A DNA stretch of 64,000 bases, taken from NCBI RefSeq assembly GCF_014287675.1, contig NZ_JACOPQ010000009.1, forward strand, positions 111,994-175,993. Direction: 5' to 3'. Below are positions 48,991 through 58,100 of this stretch, piece by piece. The translations under genes and the position numbers were made by a program. The number at the start of each line of letters is the position of its first letter. The stretch's first letter is position 1. The stretch is from Lawsonibacter faecis (lineage in GTDB: Bacteria > Bacillota > Clostridia > Oscillospirales > Oscillospiraceae). Below the pieces are notes generated by a model that saw only the letters and a program-made list of their open reading frames with translations, made no database searches and was not told where the DNA came from.

Positions 48991-50283
48991 ATGGATCAGC
49001 AGACCATGCAGGCCCTGCGCGACGCCATGTCCTCCGGCATGAGGGTGGCTACCGGCTGCACCGAGCCCGTGGCCATCGCCTTCGCCGGGGCCACCGCCTA
49101 CGCGCAGACCTCCGGCGAAATCCGGCGCATCATCCTCCGGGCCTCGGCCAACATCATCAAGAACGCCTTTGTGGTGGGCATTCCCGGCACCGAGTTCACC
49201 GGCCCCAAGTACGCCGTCGCCATCGGCGCGGTCTGCGGCGACCCTGCCCGGGAGCTGGAGCTGCTGGAGAACCTGGACCCGGCGCTTGTGGCCAGGGCCG
49301 CAGCCCTGGTGGCCGCCGGGGACGTGGAGCTGGACCGGGCGGAATGCGAGGCCAAGCTCTATATTGAGGTGGAGCTTAAAACCGACGCCGATACCGTCCT
49401 GGTCCGGGTCATCGGCTCCCACACCCATGTGGACTCCATCGTCAAAAACGGCGAGACCGTCTACCAGAACAGCTGCCGGGCCGAGGGCGAGGACCACGGC
49501 TGCGCCCCCGCCTACCACCTGTCCGACGTATATGAGTTCTGTACCGCCGCCCCTCTGGAGGAGTTCGCCCTGGTCCGCCAGGCCATCGAACTCAACTCTG
49601 CCATCGCCCGTGAGGGCCTCGCGGGGGACTACGGTCTCCGTGTGGGCAGGACCCTGCGGGAGGACGTGGCGGCCGGCGCCAGCGCCAACGACACCACCAA
49701 TTACGCCATGAGTCTGGCTGCTGCCGCCAGCGACGCACGTATGGCCGGGGTGGACCTGCCCGTCATGTCCAACTCCGGCTCGGGCAACCAGGGCATCGCC
49801 GCAACCCTTCCCGTCGTGGCCGTGTGGGAGCGTGTGGACGGCAAGGACGAGGAGCGGCTGCTGCGGGCCTGCGCCCTCTCCAACCTCATCACCATCTACA
49901 TCAAGAGCAAGTTCGGCGTTCTCTCCGCCCTGTGCGGCGCGGTGGTGGCCTCCACCGGGGTGGCCAGCGCCGTGGTGTGGCTCAGGGGCGGCGGTCTACC
50001 CGAAATCGCCTGTGCCATCTCCAATGTGCTGGGCAATGTGGCCGGGATGCTCTGCGACGGGGCCAAGGCCTCCTGTGCGCTGAAAATCTCCACCTGCACC
50101 AACGCCGCCATGCTGGCCGCCACCCTGGCCATGCGCCGCCTGCGGGTGGCCTCCAACGAGGGCATTGTGGAGCTGCGGCCTGAGGACAGCATCGACAATT
50201 TCGCCCTTCTGGGCAACGAGGGCTCCGACGAGCTGGATAAACTCATTTTAGACATGATTATCCACAAGAAGGACCAGACCTGA
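48991..50283 (+). CDS. cyuA: L-cysteine desulfidase (CyuA / UPF0597 family)
   Basis: 430 residues, cytoplasmic, oxygen-sensitive iron-sulfur enzyme that splits cysteine to hydrogen sulfide, ammonia and pyruvate; related to the alpha subunit of L-serine dehydratase. Cys23 in ATGCTEP and a C-terminal trio Cys355, Cys362, Cys369 (LCDGAKASCALKISTCTN) are the expected cluster ligands. Other conserved stretches are VGIPGTEFTGPKYAVAIGA and SNSGSGNQGIAATLPV. Some family members act on other beta-substituted amino acids, so cysteine is likely, not certain. It follows ridA, which would clear its enamine intermediate. The ATG has CAAGGAG before it. Confidence 0.9.
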   Translation: MDQQTMQALRDAMSSGMRVATGCTEPVAIAFAGATAYAQTSGEIRRIILRASANIIKNAFVVGIPGTEFTGPKYAVAIGAVCGDPARELELLENLDPALVARAAALVAAGDVELDRAECEAKLYIEVELKTDADTVLVRVIGSHTHVDSIVKNGETVYQNSCRAEGEDHGCAPAYHLSDVYEFCTAAPLEEFALVRQAIELNSAIAREGLAGDYGLRVGRTLREDVAAGASANDTTNYAMSLAAAASDARMAGVDLPVMSNSGSGNQGIAATLPVVAVWERVDGKDEERLLRACALSNLITIYIKSKFGVLSALCGAVVASTGVASAVVWLRGGGLPEIACAISNVLGNVAGMLCDGAKASCALKISTCTNAAMLAATLAMRRLRVASNEGIVELRPEDSIDNFALLGNEGSDELDKLILDMIIHKKDQT

Positions 50284-50285
50284 GC

Positions 50286-50334
50286 AAGAAAGCAGCGAAG
50301 CAGGCGTAACATATGCCTGCTTCGCTGCTTTCTT
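50286..50334. terminator. Bidirectional terminator after cyuA
   Basis: A 20-bp perfect stem (AAGAAAGCAGCGAAGCAGGC and its complement) around a 9-base loop, between convergent genes. Confidence 0.85.
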
Positions 50335-50355
50335 TGCGGCTTCTTGCCCGTCTCT

Positions 50356-50784
50356 TTACAGAAACTTTTTGAGCTGCTGTATATTATCCTCTTCAAACTT
50401 CAGCAGCCGCTCCATAAGGTTTTTAATGCTCTTTTCCGCCCTGTCGTATTTCTTCAGATTTTTAACGGCGTTGATGACCCCCATGTTGCTGCCGATCATC
50501 ATCATCTCCGCCACATGGGATGCGGACTTGTCCGCCAGGGTCTGCAGGTCAATCATCAGATAGGTTCTGATTTTTTCAAAGGCCGTCAGCCCCTTTTCAT
50601 CGCATCCGTTCTCTTCCAGCAGCTTTTTTGCCTGCTCCTCCATGGAGCGGTACCCCTCCAGCTGGGCGTTCATATGGCGCTTGAAATCATCGTTGTCTAT
50701 GATATCGTCCAGCTGATTTAACGTCACCGTGCCCATCTGAGCGTTCTGGTAGACAAAATTGAGCAGTTCGGTGTTACCGTTCAT
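50356..50784 (-). CDS. Conserved helical protein of unknown function
   Basis: 142 residues, almost wholly alpha-helical, with no signal peptide or membrane segment. It is rich in charged heptad-like stretches (DDFKRHMNAQLEGYRSMEEQAKKLLEENG; KYDRAEKSIKNLMERLLKFEEDNIQQLKKFL), consistent with a four-helix bundle resembling ferritin-like or coat-associated proteins. No metal-binding ExxH pair is convincing. I do not recognise a named family. The ATG at 50784 has AAGGAAGTGAG upstream; the frame is open through the tRNA promoter up to 51015, which I reject as coding. It is convergent with cyuA. Confidence 0.8.
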   Translation of the reverse strand: MNGNTELLNFVYQNAQMGTVTLNQLDDIIDNDDFKRHMNAQLEGYRSMEEQAKKLLEENGCDEKGLTAFEKIRTYLMIDLQTLADKSASHVAEMMMIGSNMGVINAVKNLKKYDRAEKSIKNLMERLLKFEEDNIQQLKKFL

Positions 50785-50857
50785 CGCGCTCACTTCCTTT
50801 CCGTCCCTAGTGTGTCCAGCGCTCGCGGCAATATTTTTGTCTTTGCGCAAAAAAGGG

Positions 50858-50886
50858 TTGACAGGAGCCCGTCCACATGGTAATAT
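50858..50886 (+). promoter_or_regulatory. tRNA-Leu promoter
   Basis: Consensus TTGACA (50858-50863), 17-bp spacer, TAATAT (50881-50886), 41 bases before the mature tRNA. Confidence 0.75.
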
Positions 50887-50927
50887 ATCACTTGCGCTGA
50901 GCCCCCTGCGGTGAGTGCAAACAATAT

Positions 50928-51014
50928 GCGCGAGTGGTGGAATTGGTAGACTCGCTGGCTTCAGGTGCCAGTGTTCGCAAGGACGTGCGGGTTCGACTCC
51001 CGCCTCGCGCACCA
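50928..51014 (+). tRNA. tRNA-Leu(CAG)
   Basis: 87 bases including encoded CCA. Acceptor stem GCGCGAG / CTCGCGC, discriminator A; D arm with GGTGGAATTGGTAGACTC; anticodon stem CTGGC / GCCAG with loop TTCAGGT giving anticodon CAG (reads CUG); a long class II variable arm; T arm GCGGGTTCGACTCCCGC. A complete leucine tRNA. Confidence 0.95.
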
Positions 51015-51015
51015 T

Positions 51016-51056
51016 AAAAAAGGGCAGAAAAGATTTTATCTTTTCTGCCCTTTTTT
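51016..51056 (+). terminator. tRNA-Leu terminator
   Basis: A 19-bp stem AAAAAAGGGCAGAAAAGAT / ATCTTTTCTGCCCTTTTTT with a TTT loop, two bases after the CCA end. Confidence 0.9.
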
Positions 51057-51317
51057 GTGGATTTCGCCGTCATTGGGCGGCTTTACCCCTATTATTTGAT
51101 CTGCTCGGGCCAAGTAAATTGGCCCGGCATCAAGATTTCTGTCCCTGGCAAAAATGCTTTTACACCGCACTCGCGTCGGATTTTTTCCGGCAGGAAGCGG
51201 ACTGACGGGTGCGCCCGCAGTCATCAGGCGGCTCAGAAATCCGCTTCTTTGGATGCGCCGGTTTCCGTACAAATTACCCCGTGGAAGCCGTCGTTCACGG
51301 TTCCCACGGGGCCATCT
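51057..51317. other. Non-coding stretch between tRNA-Leu and the Spo0A-C gene
   Basis: About 260 bases. One hairpin CGGGCCA-AGTAAAT-TGGCCCG (51106-51126) is present. The short open frames here have no ribosome site or recognisable protein. No duplicated tRNA end is seen that would mark an integration site. Confidence 0.45.
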
Positions 51318-51692
51318 TTATTCCTCTGTCAAAAGCTGCACCCACAGCATGCCCACGGGACTCTCCTGTGCCGCCCTGCGCAGTTGGTCGGCCAGAAGGC
51401 AGATAAACTGTCTGTTGGTCGGCCTCTGCTCCAGTGGGTGTCCCGCCAGGGCGCTTAAGGTCTCCTGCCCGCCGGACTCCCAAGCCCGTCGGATAGCCGT
51501 ACGGATGTCGCGCTCCACGCAGTCCCCGGTGGTATTGTACCGCTGCGCAATCGCAGGGTAGATTGCCTTCGTCACCTGCACGTCGCCTCCGCCGTGCTGT
51601 ATCACCAGCTCCACCGCCACGGACAGGTACCGGTATCCGCGGTACTGCGGGCCGACGCCCACATACCGGAGCATGTCATAGATGACGCTCAC
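51318..51692 (-). CDS. Stand-alone Spo0A C-terminal-type DNA-binding protein
   Basis: 124 residues resembling the effector domain of the sporulation regulator Spo0A: a GYRYLSVAVELVIQHGG start, helix-turn-helix region TKAIYPAIAQRYNTTGDCVERDIRTAIRRAWESG, then RPTNRQFICLLADQLRR. The receiver domain that normally regulates Spo0A is absent. Similar receiver-less proteins occur in Clostridia and in mobile elements. The ATG overlaps the stop of the upstream XRE gene (ATGA), so they are made together. It might bind 0A-box-like DNA, but there is no evidence here. Confidence 0.82.
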   Translation of the reverse strand: MSVIYDMLRYVGVGPQYRGYRYLSVAVELVIQHGGGDVQVTKAIYPAIAQRYNTTGDCVERDIRTAIRRAWESGGQETLSALAGHPLEQRPTNRQFICLLADQLRRAAQESPVGMLWVQLLTEE

Positions 51693-52030
51693 GGCTCCCC
51701 ACCCCCAATAATCGCCATGAGGGCCTGGAAGTGCTTGATAGCAAGCTCCTGCTTCTCCGGGGTCAGTCTGCTGAACTGTTCCATTGTGTTTAGGATGGTG
51801 CGAATCTGCTGCGGAGTCTCCGTCCCTGCCGACAGCAAATCCAGCGGCGAAACGCCGAGGTGGGCGGCAATGGTGTCCACAGTGTCCAGCGTGGCGTTGG
51901 CCTTGCCCGCCTCAATCTCCTGCAGGGTGCTCCGGCTGATACCGATATCCAGGGAAAAGCCCTCCAGCGTCGCCTCCCTCGCCTGCCGCAAAACCTTCAG
52001 ATTGTCGGACAGATTCTGCCTCAGCTCCAT
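51689..52030 (-). CDS. XRE-family HTH regulator
   Basis: 113 residues. The N-terminal lambda-repressor-like HTH is NLKVLRQAREATLEGFSLDIGISRSTLQEIEAGKANATLDTVDTIAAHLGVSPLDLL. A helical C-terminal tail (TPQQIRTILNTMEQFSRLTPEKQELAIKHFQAL) is typical of small phage- or conjugative-type repressors. The ATG at 52030 has GGGAGG upstream; the ORF extends 12 codons without a site. It is first gene of a two-gene operon with the Spo0A-C-like protein and is driven by the promoter at 52052-52080. Confidence 0.9.
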   Translation of the reverse strand: MELRQNLSDNLKVLRQAREATLEGFSLDIGISRSTLQEIEAGKANATLDTVDTIAAHLGVSPLDLLSAGTETPQQIRTILNTMEQFSRLTPEKQELAIKHFQALMAIIGGGEP

Positions 52031-52051
52031 CTCCACACCTCCCACATGTAA

Positions 52052-52080
52052 ACAATAGGGGGACAAGGCAAGGATTTCAA
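52052..52080 (-). promoter_or_regulatory. Promoter of the XRE / Spo0A-C pair
   Basis: On the minus strand: TTGAAA (52075-52080), 17-bp spacer, TATTGT (52052-52057). A CCGA-CATA-TCGG palindrome at 52103-52114 lies just upstream and may be the XRE operator. Confidence 0.6.
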
Positions 52081-52266
52081 GATTTTATACCGGAAACATT
52101 TACCGACATATCGGAACGCAAAAACTACATTCGCTCTCCCGCCTCCTGCCGCCGAACATTCAAACCTGCAGTTCATCCGCTGAGTCTCCTCTCTATATTT
52201 GTCCTCAGCGTTTTAACGTTTGGGCGGCGCGGCGCGGTACAGGCCCCGGGAGAATCAGGGCGGCGC

Positions 52267-52294
52267 TATCATACATTCCCTTTTTTATCATACA
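52267..52294. promoter_or_regulatory. Direct repeat TATCATACA upstream of the small phage-like gene
   Basis: TATCATACA occurs at 52267-52275 and again at 52286-52294, 19 bp apart, 33 bases before the GTG start. It may be a regulator site or overlap a promoter. The remaining 52115-52266 shows no gene. Confidence 0.35.
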
Positions 52295-52326
52295 GTTTAC
52301 CATCAACGCTGATGGGGGCTGGTACC

Positions 52327-52602
52327 GTGAACGACGATATTCTCAATGAAAAGCTCAGGGAACTGCGCAGATTGAAGCGCGCTGCCGACGAACTGCACGA
52401 CGGCATTACCGCGCTGGAGGACGAGATTAAAGCGGAGCTGACCCGCCGGGAGGTGGATGAGATTACCACGAAGGACTACCGTGTATCCTGGAAATCCGTC
52501 GTCTCCACCCGGCTCGACACAAAGGCGCTCAAGGAGGAGCGCCCTGAAATCTACGAGCGTTACGCGAAGGACTCGGTATCAAAGCGGTTTGTGGTGACTT
52601 AG
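52327..52602 (+). CDS. Small phage-associated-type protein
   Basis: 91 residues, cytoplasmic. An N-terminal coiled coil (NEKLRELRRLKRAADELHDGITALEDEIKAELTRR) is followed by DYRVSWKSVVSTRLDTKALKEERPEIYERYAK and a basic end SKRFVVT. This RLDTxALKxExPEI...RF pattern is one I associate with small proteins and C-termini next to phage recombination nucleases; the exact family is not certain. The GTG at 52327 has GGGGG 8 bases before it; an ATG at 52312 is the alternative. It is divergent from the XRE pair, so this may be a small prophage-derived island, although no integrase, portal or att site is present. Confidence 0.65.
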   Translation: MNDDILNEKLRELRRLKRAADELHDGITALEDEIKAELTRREVDEITTKDYRVSWKSVVSTRLDTKALKEERPEIYERYAKDSVSKRFVVT

Positions 52603-52617
52603 AATCTCCGTTACAAT

Positions 52618-52660
52618 GCAGGAAGGCGGCAGACCCTTGGGGGGCCTGCCGCCTTCCTGC
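52618..52660 (+). terminator. Terminator after the small phage-like gene
   Basis: A 15-bp stem (GCAGGAAGGCGGCAG / CTGCCGCCTTCCTGC) with a 13-base loop and no U tract. Confidence 0.7.
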
Positions 52661-52746
52661 GCAATTAAGCCTGTCCAACCGGCCAGTGCAATTTATCATG
52701 AATCTGCCGGACGCAGAACTTGGCTCTTCTTTCAGGGCGAGAAATG

Positions 52747-52755
52747 TGTTAAAAT
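52747..52755 (+). promoter_or_regulatory. Possible EIIC-EAL promoter, extended -10
   Basis: TGT-TAAAAT with the -10 at 52750-52755; the -35 is unclear. It is 26 bases before the ATG. Confidence 0.4.
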
Positions 52756-52780
52756 GGCTATTATTTGGGGAGGTGACGGC

Positions 52781-54904
52781 ATGATCGGGACGATCCGCAA
52801 AGCGCTGTACGCCATAGAGAACAATACGGTGCTCAGCGCGATTAAAAAGGGGTTTCTGCTTGTCATCCCCGTGGTGCTGACCGGCTCCTTCGCGCTGCTG
52901 CTGCTGAATTTCCCGGCGGCGGCGTATCAGGATTTTCTCGCCGCCTTCGGCGGCGGTATTTTGGTGTCCTTTCTCAACTTCATTATTGACTCCACCACCG
53001 GCTTTTTGTCCCTCTATCTCGTGCTGGCCATCAGCTATTTCTACTCGGACGCACTGGCCGGAGAGAATTTCACTCTGCGGATTGTATCCATGGTGGCCGC
53101 CTGCGCCTGCTTTATCGCCTCCTTCGGCGGGGAGGGCGGGTCGCTCACGCTGTCCTGTTTCGGGACCACCGGCGTATTTACCGCAATGGTCTGTTCCGTG
53201 CTGGCAACCCGGCTGTTTTTTGCCCTCGATCTGGGGGCCTTTCGCAGATACCGCTCCTACAGCGCGGGAAACGACATCCATTTCCGCAGCAGCATGTCGG
53301 CCATCCTGCCGGTTGCGGTTTGCATCGTCGTGTTCGCCGTGGGGAATCTTCTGCTGCAGAAGCTTTTCCACGTGGGGAATCTCAACGATCTGATCAGCGG
53401 CCTTCTCTTCCGGGCTTTCGGCGGGCTGCGGCAGGAGCCGGGAAACGGCGTGGTATTTCTGCTGCTGCTGGATCTCCTCTGGGTATTCGGCATCCACGGC
53501 GGCAACGCGCTGGACCCGGTGGCGCAGACGGTGTTTGCCGACGGCGCTTCGGCCGGCGTCATCAGCAAGTCCTTTTTGGACAATTTCGCCGTGCTGGGCG
53601 GAAGCGGGGCCACCCTCTGCCTGGTGCTGGCGCTGCTTATCGTCTCCCGGCAGAAGGGAAGCCGCCAGCTCGCCTACTCCGCCGCGCCCCTGGCCCTCTT
53701 CAACATCAACGAGATTCTGGTGTTCGGCCTGCCCGTGGTGTTAAACCCCGTCCTGGCCGTCCCCTTTATCCTGACGCCCATCGTCTCCATGCTGGTGTCC
53801 TACGCAGCCGTGATATCCGGCTGGATGCCGGCCGTGCAGGCGACGGTCAACTGGACGACCCCCGTATTTTTCAGCGGCTATCTGGCCACCGGCTCCTGGA
53901 AGGGAAGCGCGGTGCAATTGGTGACGGTGGCGCTGGGCACGCTGATTTATCTCCCCTTCGTCCGCCTGTCCGAGCACATCCAGGAGGGGCGGGAGGACTA
54001 TTTAATCCATGAGCTGACGGCCCACTTCCGGGACCAGGAGCAGTCCGGCGGGCGGCCGCGGTATCTGGAGCGCAACGGCAGTCTGGGCATCATCGCCAAG
54101 GGGATTGTCAGCCAGCTGCGCACCGACGTGCGTGCGGACGCCATTCCGGTGTTCTACCAGCCCCAGGTTGACGCCGACGGCAGGGTGGTGGGCGCCGAGG
54201 CCCTGCTGCGCTGGGAATTCGGCGGCAGCCGGCTGTACCCGCCCCTGGTCGTGGCCCTGGCCCAGGAGGACGGCTGCTTTCAGGATCTGACCTGGTCCAT
54301 TCTCAACACAGTCTGCCGGGATATCCCCGCACTGCGCCGGCAGTTTGGGGACCATATTCACGTGTCCATGAACATCGTGGCCGATCAGCTGGACAATCAG
54401 ACGTTCACCGAGCGCGTGATTCATCTGTCGGAGGAGTTGGGCGTGTGCCAAAACCTGGTGCTGGAGGTCACCGAGGAGACCTCCCTCGCCAATCTGCCCA
54501 ATATCACGGCCAATATCGAGCGGTTCGGCGCGTGCGGCATCGTGCTCGCCATCGACGATTTCAGTATGGGGCAGACCTCCCTCAACTATCTGCGCAACAA
54601 CCGCTTCCGCTATGTCAAGCTCGACGGGGGCCTGGTCCTCCAGGTGCTGGAGAACAGCCGCTCCCGTGAGATTATCGGCTCCATCACCGCCCTGGGAAAC
54701 AGCCTGGGGTTTCAGGTCATCGCGGAATTCGTGGAGAGCGTGGCCATCCGGGACGCGCTGCTGGAGCTGGGATGCACCATGTTCCAGGGGTATCTGTACA
54801 GCCCCGCCGTCCCCCTGGCGGAGCTGCTGAGCTTTGCGCTGCCGGCGGTGTTGGCGGATGAAGGCGAAGGACCAAACCGTCCGCCCCCGGCCCCAGGCAT
54901 ATAG
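52781..54904 (+). CDS. PTS EIIC-type membrane domain fused to an EAL cyclic-di-GMP phosphodiesterase
   Basis: 707 residues. Residues 1 to about 410 are a PTS EIIC membrane domain of the cellobiose/lactose type (about ten helices; WVFGIHGGNALDPV, NINEILVFGLPVVLNP). Residues about 430-690 are an EAL domain with catalytic residues kept: EALLRW (Glu473), NIVADQL, EVTEET, AIDDFSMGQTSL, KLDGGLV, AEFVES and QGYLYSP. No EIIA or EIIB domain or gene is near. The likely role is to sense or bind a sugar through EIIC and to degrade cyclic di-GMP in response, with transport in doubt. The ATG at 52781 has GGGGAGGTGA before it; upstream codons in frame cross the promoter. Confidence 0.92.
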   Translation: MIGTIRKALYAIENNTVLSAIKKGFLLVIPVVLTGSFALLLLNFPAAAYQDFLAAFGGGILVSFLNFIIDSTTGFLSLYLVLAISYFYSDALAGENFTLRIVSMVAACACFIASFGGEGGSLTLSCFGTTGVFTAMVCSVLATRLFFALDLGAFRRYRSYSAGNDIHFRSSMSAILPVAVCIVVFAVGNLLLQKLFHVGNLNDLISGLLFRAFGGLRQEPGNGVVFLLLLDLLWVFGIHGGNALDPVAQTVFADGASAGVISKSFLDNFAVLGGSGATLCLVLALLIVSRQKGSRQLAYSAAPLALFNINEILVFGLPVVLNPVLAVPFILTPIVSMLVSYAAVISGWMPAVQATVNWTTPVFFSGYLATGSWKGSAVQLVTVALGTLIYLPFVRLSEHIQEGREDYLIHELTAHFRDQEQSGGRPRYLERNGSLGIIAKGIVSQLRTDVRADAIPVFYQPQVDADGRVVGAEALLRWEFGGSRLYPPLVVALAQEDGCFQDLTWSILNTVCRDIPALRRQFGDHIHVSMNIVADQLDNQTFTERVIHLSEELGVCQNLVLEVTEETSLANLPNITANIERFGACGIVLAIDDFSMGQTSLNYLRNNRFRYVKLDGGLVLQVLENSRSREIIGSITALGNSLGFQVIAEFVESVAIRDALLELGCTMFQGYLYSPAVPLAELLSFALPAVLADEGEGPNRPPPAPGI

Positions 54905-54912
54905 ATTTAAAA

Positions 54913-54943
54913 ATGGAGGCGGCGTCCAAGACGCCGCCTCCAT
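54913..54943 (+). terminator. Hairpin after the EIIC-EAL gene
   Basis: A 13-bp stem ATGGAGGCGGCGT / ACGCCGCCTCCAT with a 5-base loop, 8 bases after the stop, followed by a short CTTT. Confidence 0.75.
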
Positions 54944-55094
54944 CTTTGCGTGCCGCCAATTCCATGTATGTCCGCGAAATACGGCCCGTCACATTACAGT
55001 GTTTCCACCCAAATACGCTTTACTATTGTGACAGGCGACTAAATTTGTGCCTAAAGATATAAAAAAGCATGGACATAGTGTACATATAGAGAAG

Positions 55095-55121
55095 CCGGGC
55101 GGCGCCCGGAATCGGTATAAT
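55095..55121 (+). promoter_or_regulatory. Promoter of the GH101 gene with palindrome in the -35 region
   Basis: TATAAT at 55116-55121 lies 6 bases after a palindrome CCGGGC-GGC-GCCCGG (55095-55109), which fills the place of a -35. The ATG is 60 bases downstream. The stretch 54944-55094 is AT-rich and shows no gene. The palindrome suggests control by a regulator. Confidence 0.5.
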
Positions 55122-55180
55122 GGAGACAACGGCAACTGGAACAGTACGCTGTAACTAGAATTGGAAAGGAAGGATTTTGC

Positions 55181-58100
55181 ATGACCAGGCCAAAATCAAG
55201 GCTTCAAAAATCGCTGGCGCTGCTTCTCACCCTGTGCATGGTGCTCTCCCTTCTGCCGGCGGCGGCAGCGGAGGAGCCCCCTCCGGCGGAGGAGCCCGCC
55301 AAAATTGAGGACACGGATACCGATGCGGTCACATGGGGCGAGGGCTGGCACGAATACACCGACGCGGAGGGTCAGACCACCCACTACAGCAATACCGAGG
55401 GCTCCGCCGTGACGGTCCGCTTCACCGGGACCGGCATCGCCGTCTACGGGAAAAAGGCCTTCAACGGCCCCATCCTGAAGGCCGTCATTGACGACGGCGA
55501 GAGCGCCGACGTGGATTTCTACGGCGACAGCGCTCTGGGCAACGAGCAGGAGGCTTGGAAGGTCAGCGGCCTTGGGAAGGGTGAGCACACCCTGGTGCTC
55601 ACCATCTCCAATGAGGTTAATGAAAACGCCAAGCCCTCCGAGAGGGATGAGTACCAGACCGAGATTAATTACTTCCTGGTGAGCGGCGAGGAGGCCCCCA
55701 CCGAGCCGGAGGAGCCGGAAGTCCCCGAGACGCCCGACGTGGGCATTGCCGACGGCGCCATCCACGACGATTGGACACAGGACCCCGCCACCGTCAAGGG
55801 CGAGGGCGCGGTCAACGAGCTGCGGGACGGCAAGCGATACCTGAAGGCGGGAACCGGCAACAGGAACGGCGAGACCGATACGGTGAACAATCCCTATCCC
55901 GCCGTCTTCCTTGACAAAACCCTGTCCGACGCGCTGGCGGGGGAGGATGTGAACGCACCCCACTTCCTGGAGTTTACTCTGGAGCGGGTCAGCGAGCATA
56001 CGAATAATTATACCCAGTTCGGTGTCTACCTCAACTATAAAGACCCCGGCAACGCCTTCTTTATCGGCTGCGACGCGGGCGGCTGGTTCTGGCAGACCCT
56101 CTCAGGCGGCGACGGCGCCTGGTACCAGGGCGGCCGGGTGGCCCTGCCCGCCGTGGGTGAGCCGGTTACCGTCCGCCTGGAGTGGACCGGGACCTCCCTG
56201 ACCAAGGCCACCGCCAACGGCCAGGACCTCTTCCCCGGGCTGCCCCTTGACTTCTCCGCCAGCGGCGGCAACAGCAGCAACGCCGGCACCGTGGGCTTCA
56301 AGGTCGGCCGCTGGAACGATAAGTCGACTGAAATTTTGGTCAGTGGCGTCACCTACACCGGTCAGGCGAAAATAGAGGGCTACGTCGTCAGCGGCACCGT
56401 GACCGACGCCAAGGACGGCGCCCCCATCGAGGGGGCCGCCGTGACCATCGCCGGAAAGACGGTATTCACCGACAGCGACGGCAACTACTCCTTCGACAGC
56501 GGCAACAAAATTGCCGACGGCGCCTATACAGCCACCGTCTCCAAGGAGGGCTATGCCGACGGCAAGCTCAACATCACCGTGGACGGCGCGGCCCTGGAGG
56601 GACAGGACGCGGCCCTCTCCAGGCTTCCCACCGTCAGCGGCACCGTAACCGGCGAGGGCGGCGCGCCTTTGAAGGACGCTTTGGTCGAGCTGGGCGGCAG
56701 GCAGGCCGTCACCGGCGCGGACGGTCGATATACCATCGCCGGCGTGGCGGCTGGGACGTACACCCTGACCATCTCTGCCGATGGCTATATCAGCGCCGAA
56801 AGGCAGATAACTGTGGCAGAGGACGACCTTACAGGCATAAGCGTTCAGCTGCCGAAGCTGGAAATCAAAACCGCGACCCTCTCCACCGACGGCATGGACG
56901 TGCTGGTGGACACGGCGTTCCCCCGGGTCATCCAGTACACCATGAAGGGCGGCAGCGCGGGCAAGGTGTTCTACGGGCAGACCGCCGTGCTGGACACCCT
57001 GCGCATCAACGGCGTGGACGTTAAGCCCGCCGTGAGTGCCCAGGCAAGCGAGACGGAAGCTGCAATCACCTATACCATGGCCGTAAAGGACGCGGCCAGC
57101 CGCATCGACGCCGTCATTACCGCCGAGATTACGGCGGCGGGCAACACCCTGGAGTTCCACATCACCGATGTGGAATACGCCGACCCCGCCGCGCGGACGG
57201 AGTACCCTATTGAGAGCATTGAGATCCCCGACCACAGCCTCATCTCCGTGCGCAGCACCCAGCCGGGCGCGGACCTGGCGGCGGCCCGCCTGGGCGTCAG
57301 CACCATCAAGAGCGGGGACTACTTCCGCGCGGTGGATGACAGTCTGAACGTGGACAGCCTGAACGATCAGCGCTATATGTACGTCTTCCTCTCCAACGAC
57401 GAGCTGAGCGCCGGCATCTCCGGCAACTCCGATATCGGTACGGGCGGCGCGGCCAAGGACAACCACCGCATCACCCTCTCCGCCCGGGACAGCGGCGCCT
57501 ACAAGAGCGTGGGCGCGGGCAGCTCCCTGTGGTACTACGACCGCAAAATCAGCAGCAGCGACCCCCACGAGGCGGGCAACGCCAACCTCACCGCCGAGGA
57601 GAAGGTGGTGGGCATCCGCGAGGGCGTGGACGAGATGCCCTATGTCAAGGTGGTCATCACCGGGGATGAAAACGGCGATGGCGCCGTGGACTGGCAGGAC
57701 GGCGCCATCGCCGCCCGGGAGAACGAGATCATCCATATCCCGGCCTACAGCGACAGCATCCCCGATCTGGTGAGCACCCGTATCTCCATGAACTTCCAGA
57801 GTGAGGCGGCCAACCCTTTCCTCACCGCCCTGGATAACGTGAAGCGGGTCTCCCTCCACTCCGACGGCCTGGGCCAGTCCATCCTCCTTAAGGGCTACGC
57901 CAACGAGGGACACGACTCCGGCCACCCGGACTACTACGACATCGGCCGCCGCATGGGCGGGGCCGAGGACATGATGACCATGCTGGTGGAGGGCCGGAAG
58001 TACGGCGCGGAATTCGGCATCCATGTGAACGCCAGCGAATTTTACCCCGAGGCCAAATCCTTCAATGAGGACATGGTCAGCAGAGACGGCAGCGGCGGCC

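Noticed and set aside
50785..51015. N-terminal extension of the helical protein through the tRNA region
   Set aside because: The frame crosses the tRNA-Leu gene and its promoter; the ATG at 50784 has a good ribosome site.
51057..51317. Open frames of 70-130 codons after the tRNA terminator
   Set aside because: No ribosome sites and no recognisable protein features; they overlap each other on both strands.
50928..52602. Integration of a mobile element at tRNA-Leu
   Set aside because: Phage-like regulators follow the tRNA, but there is no integrase and no repeated copy of the tRNA 3' end in the window.
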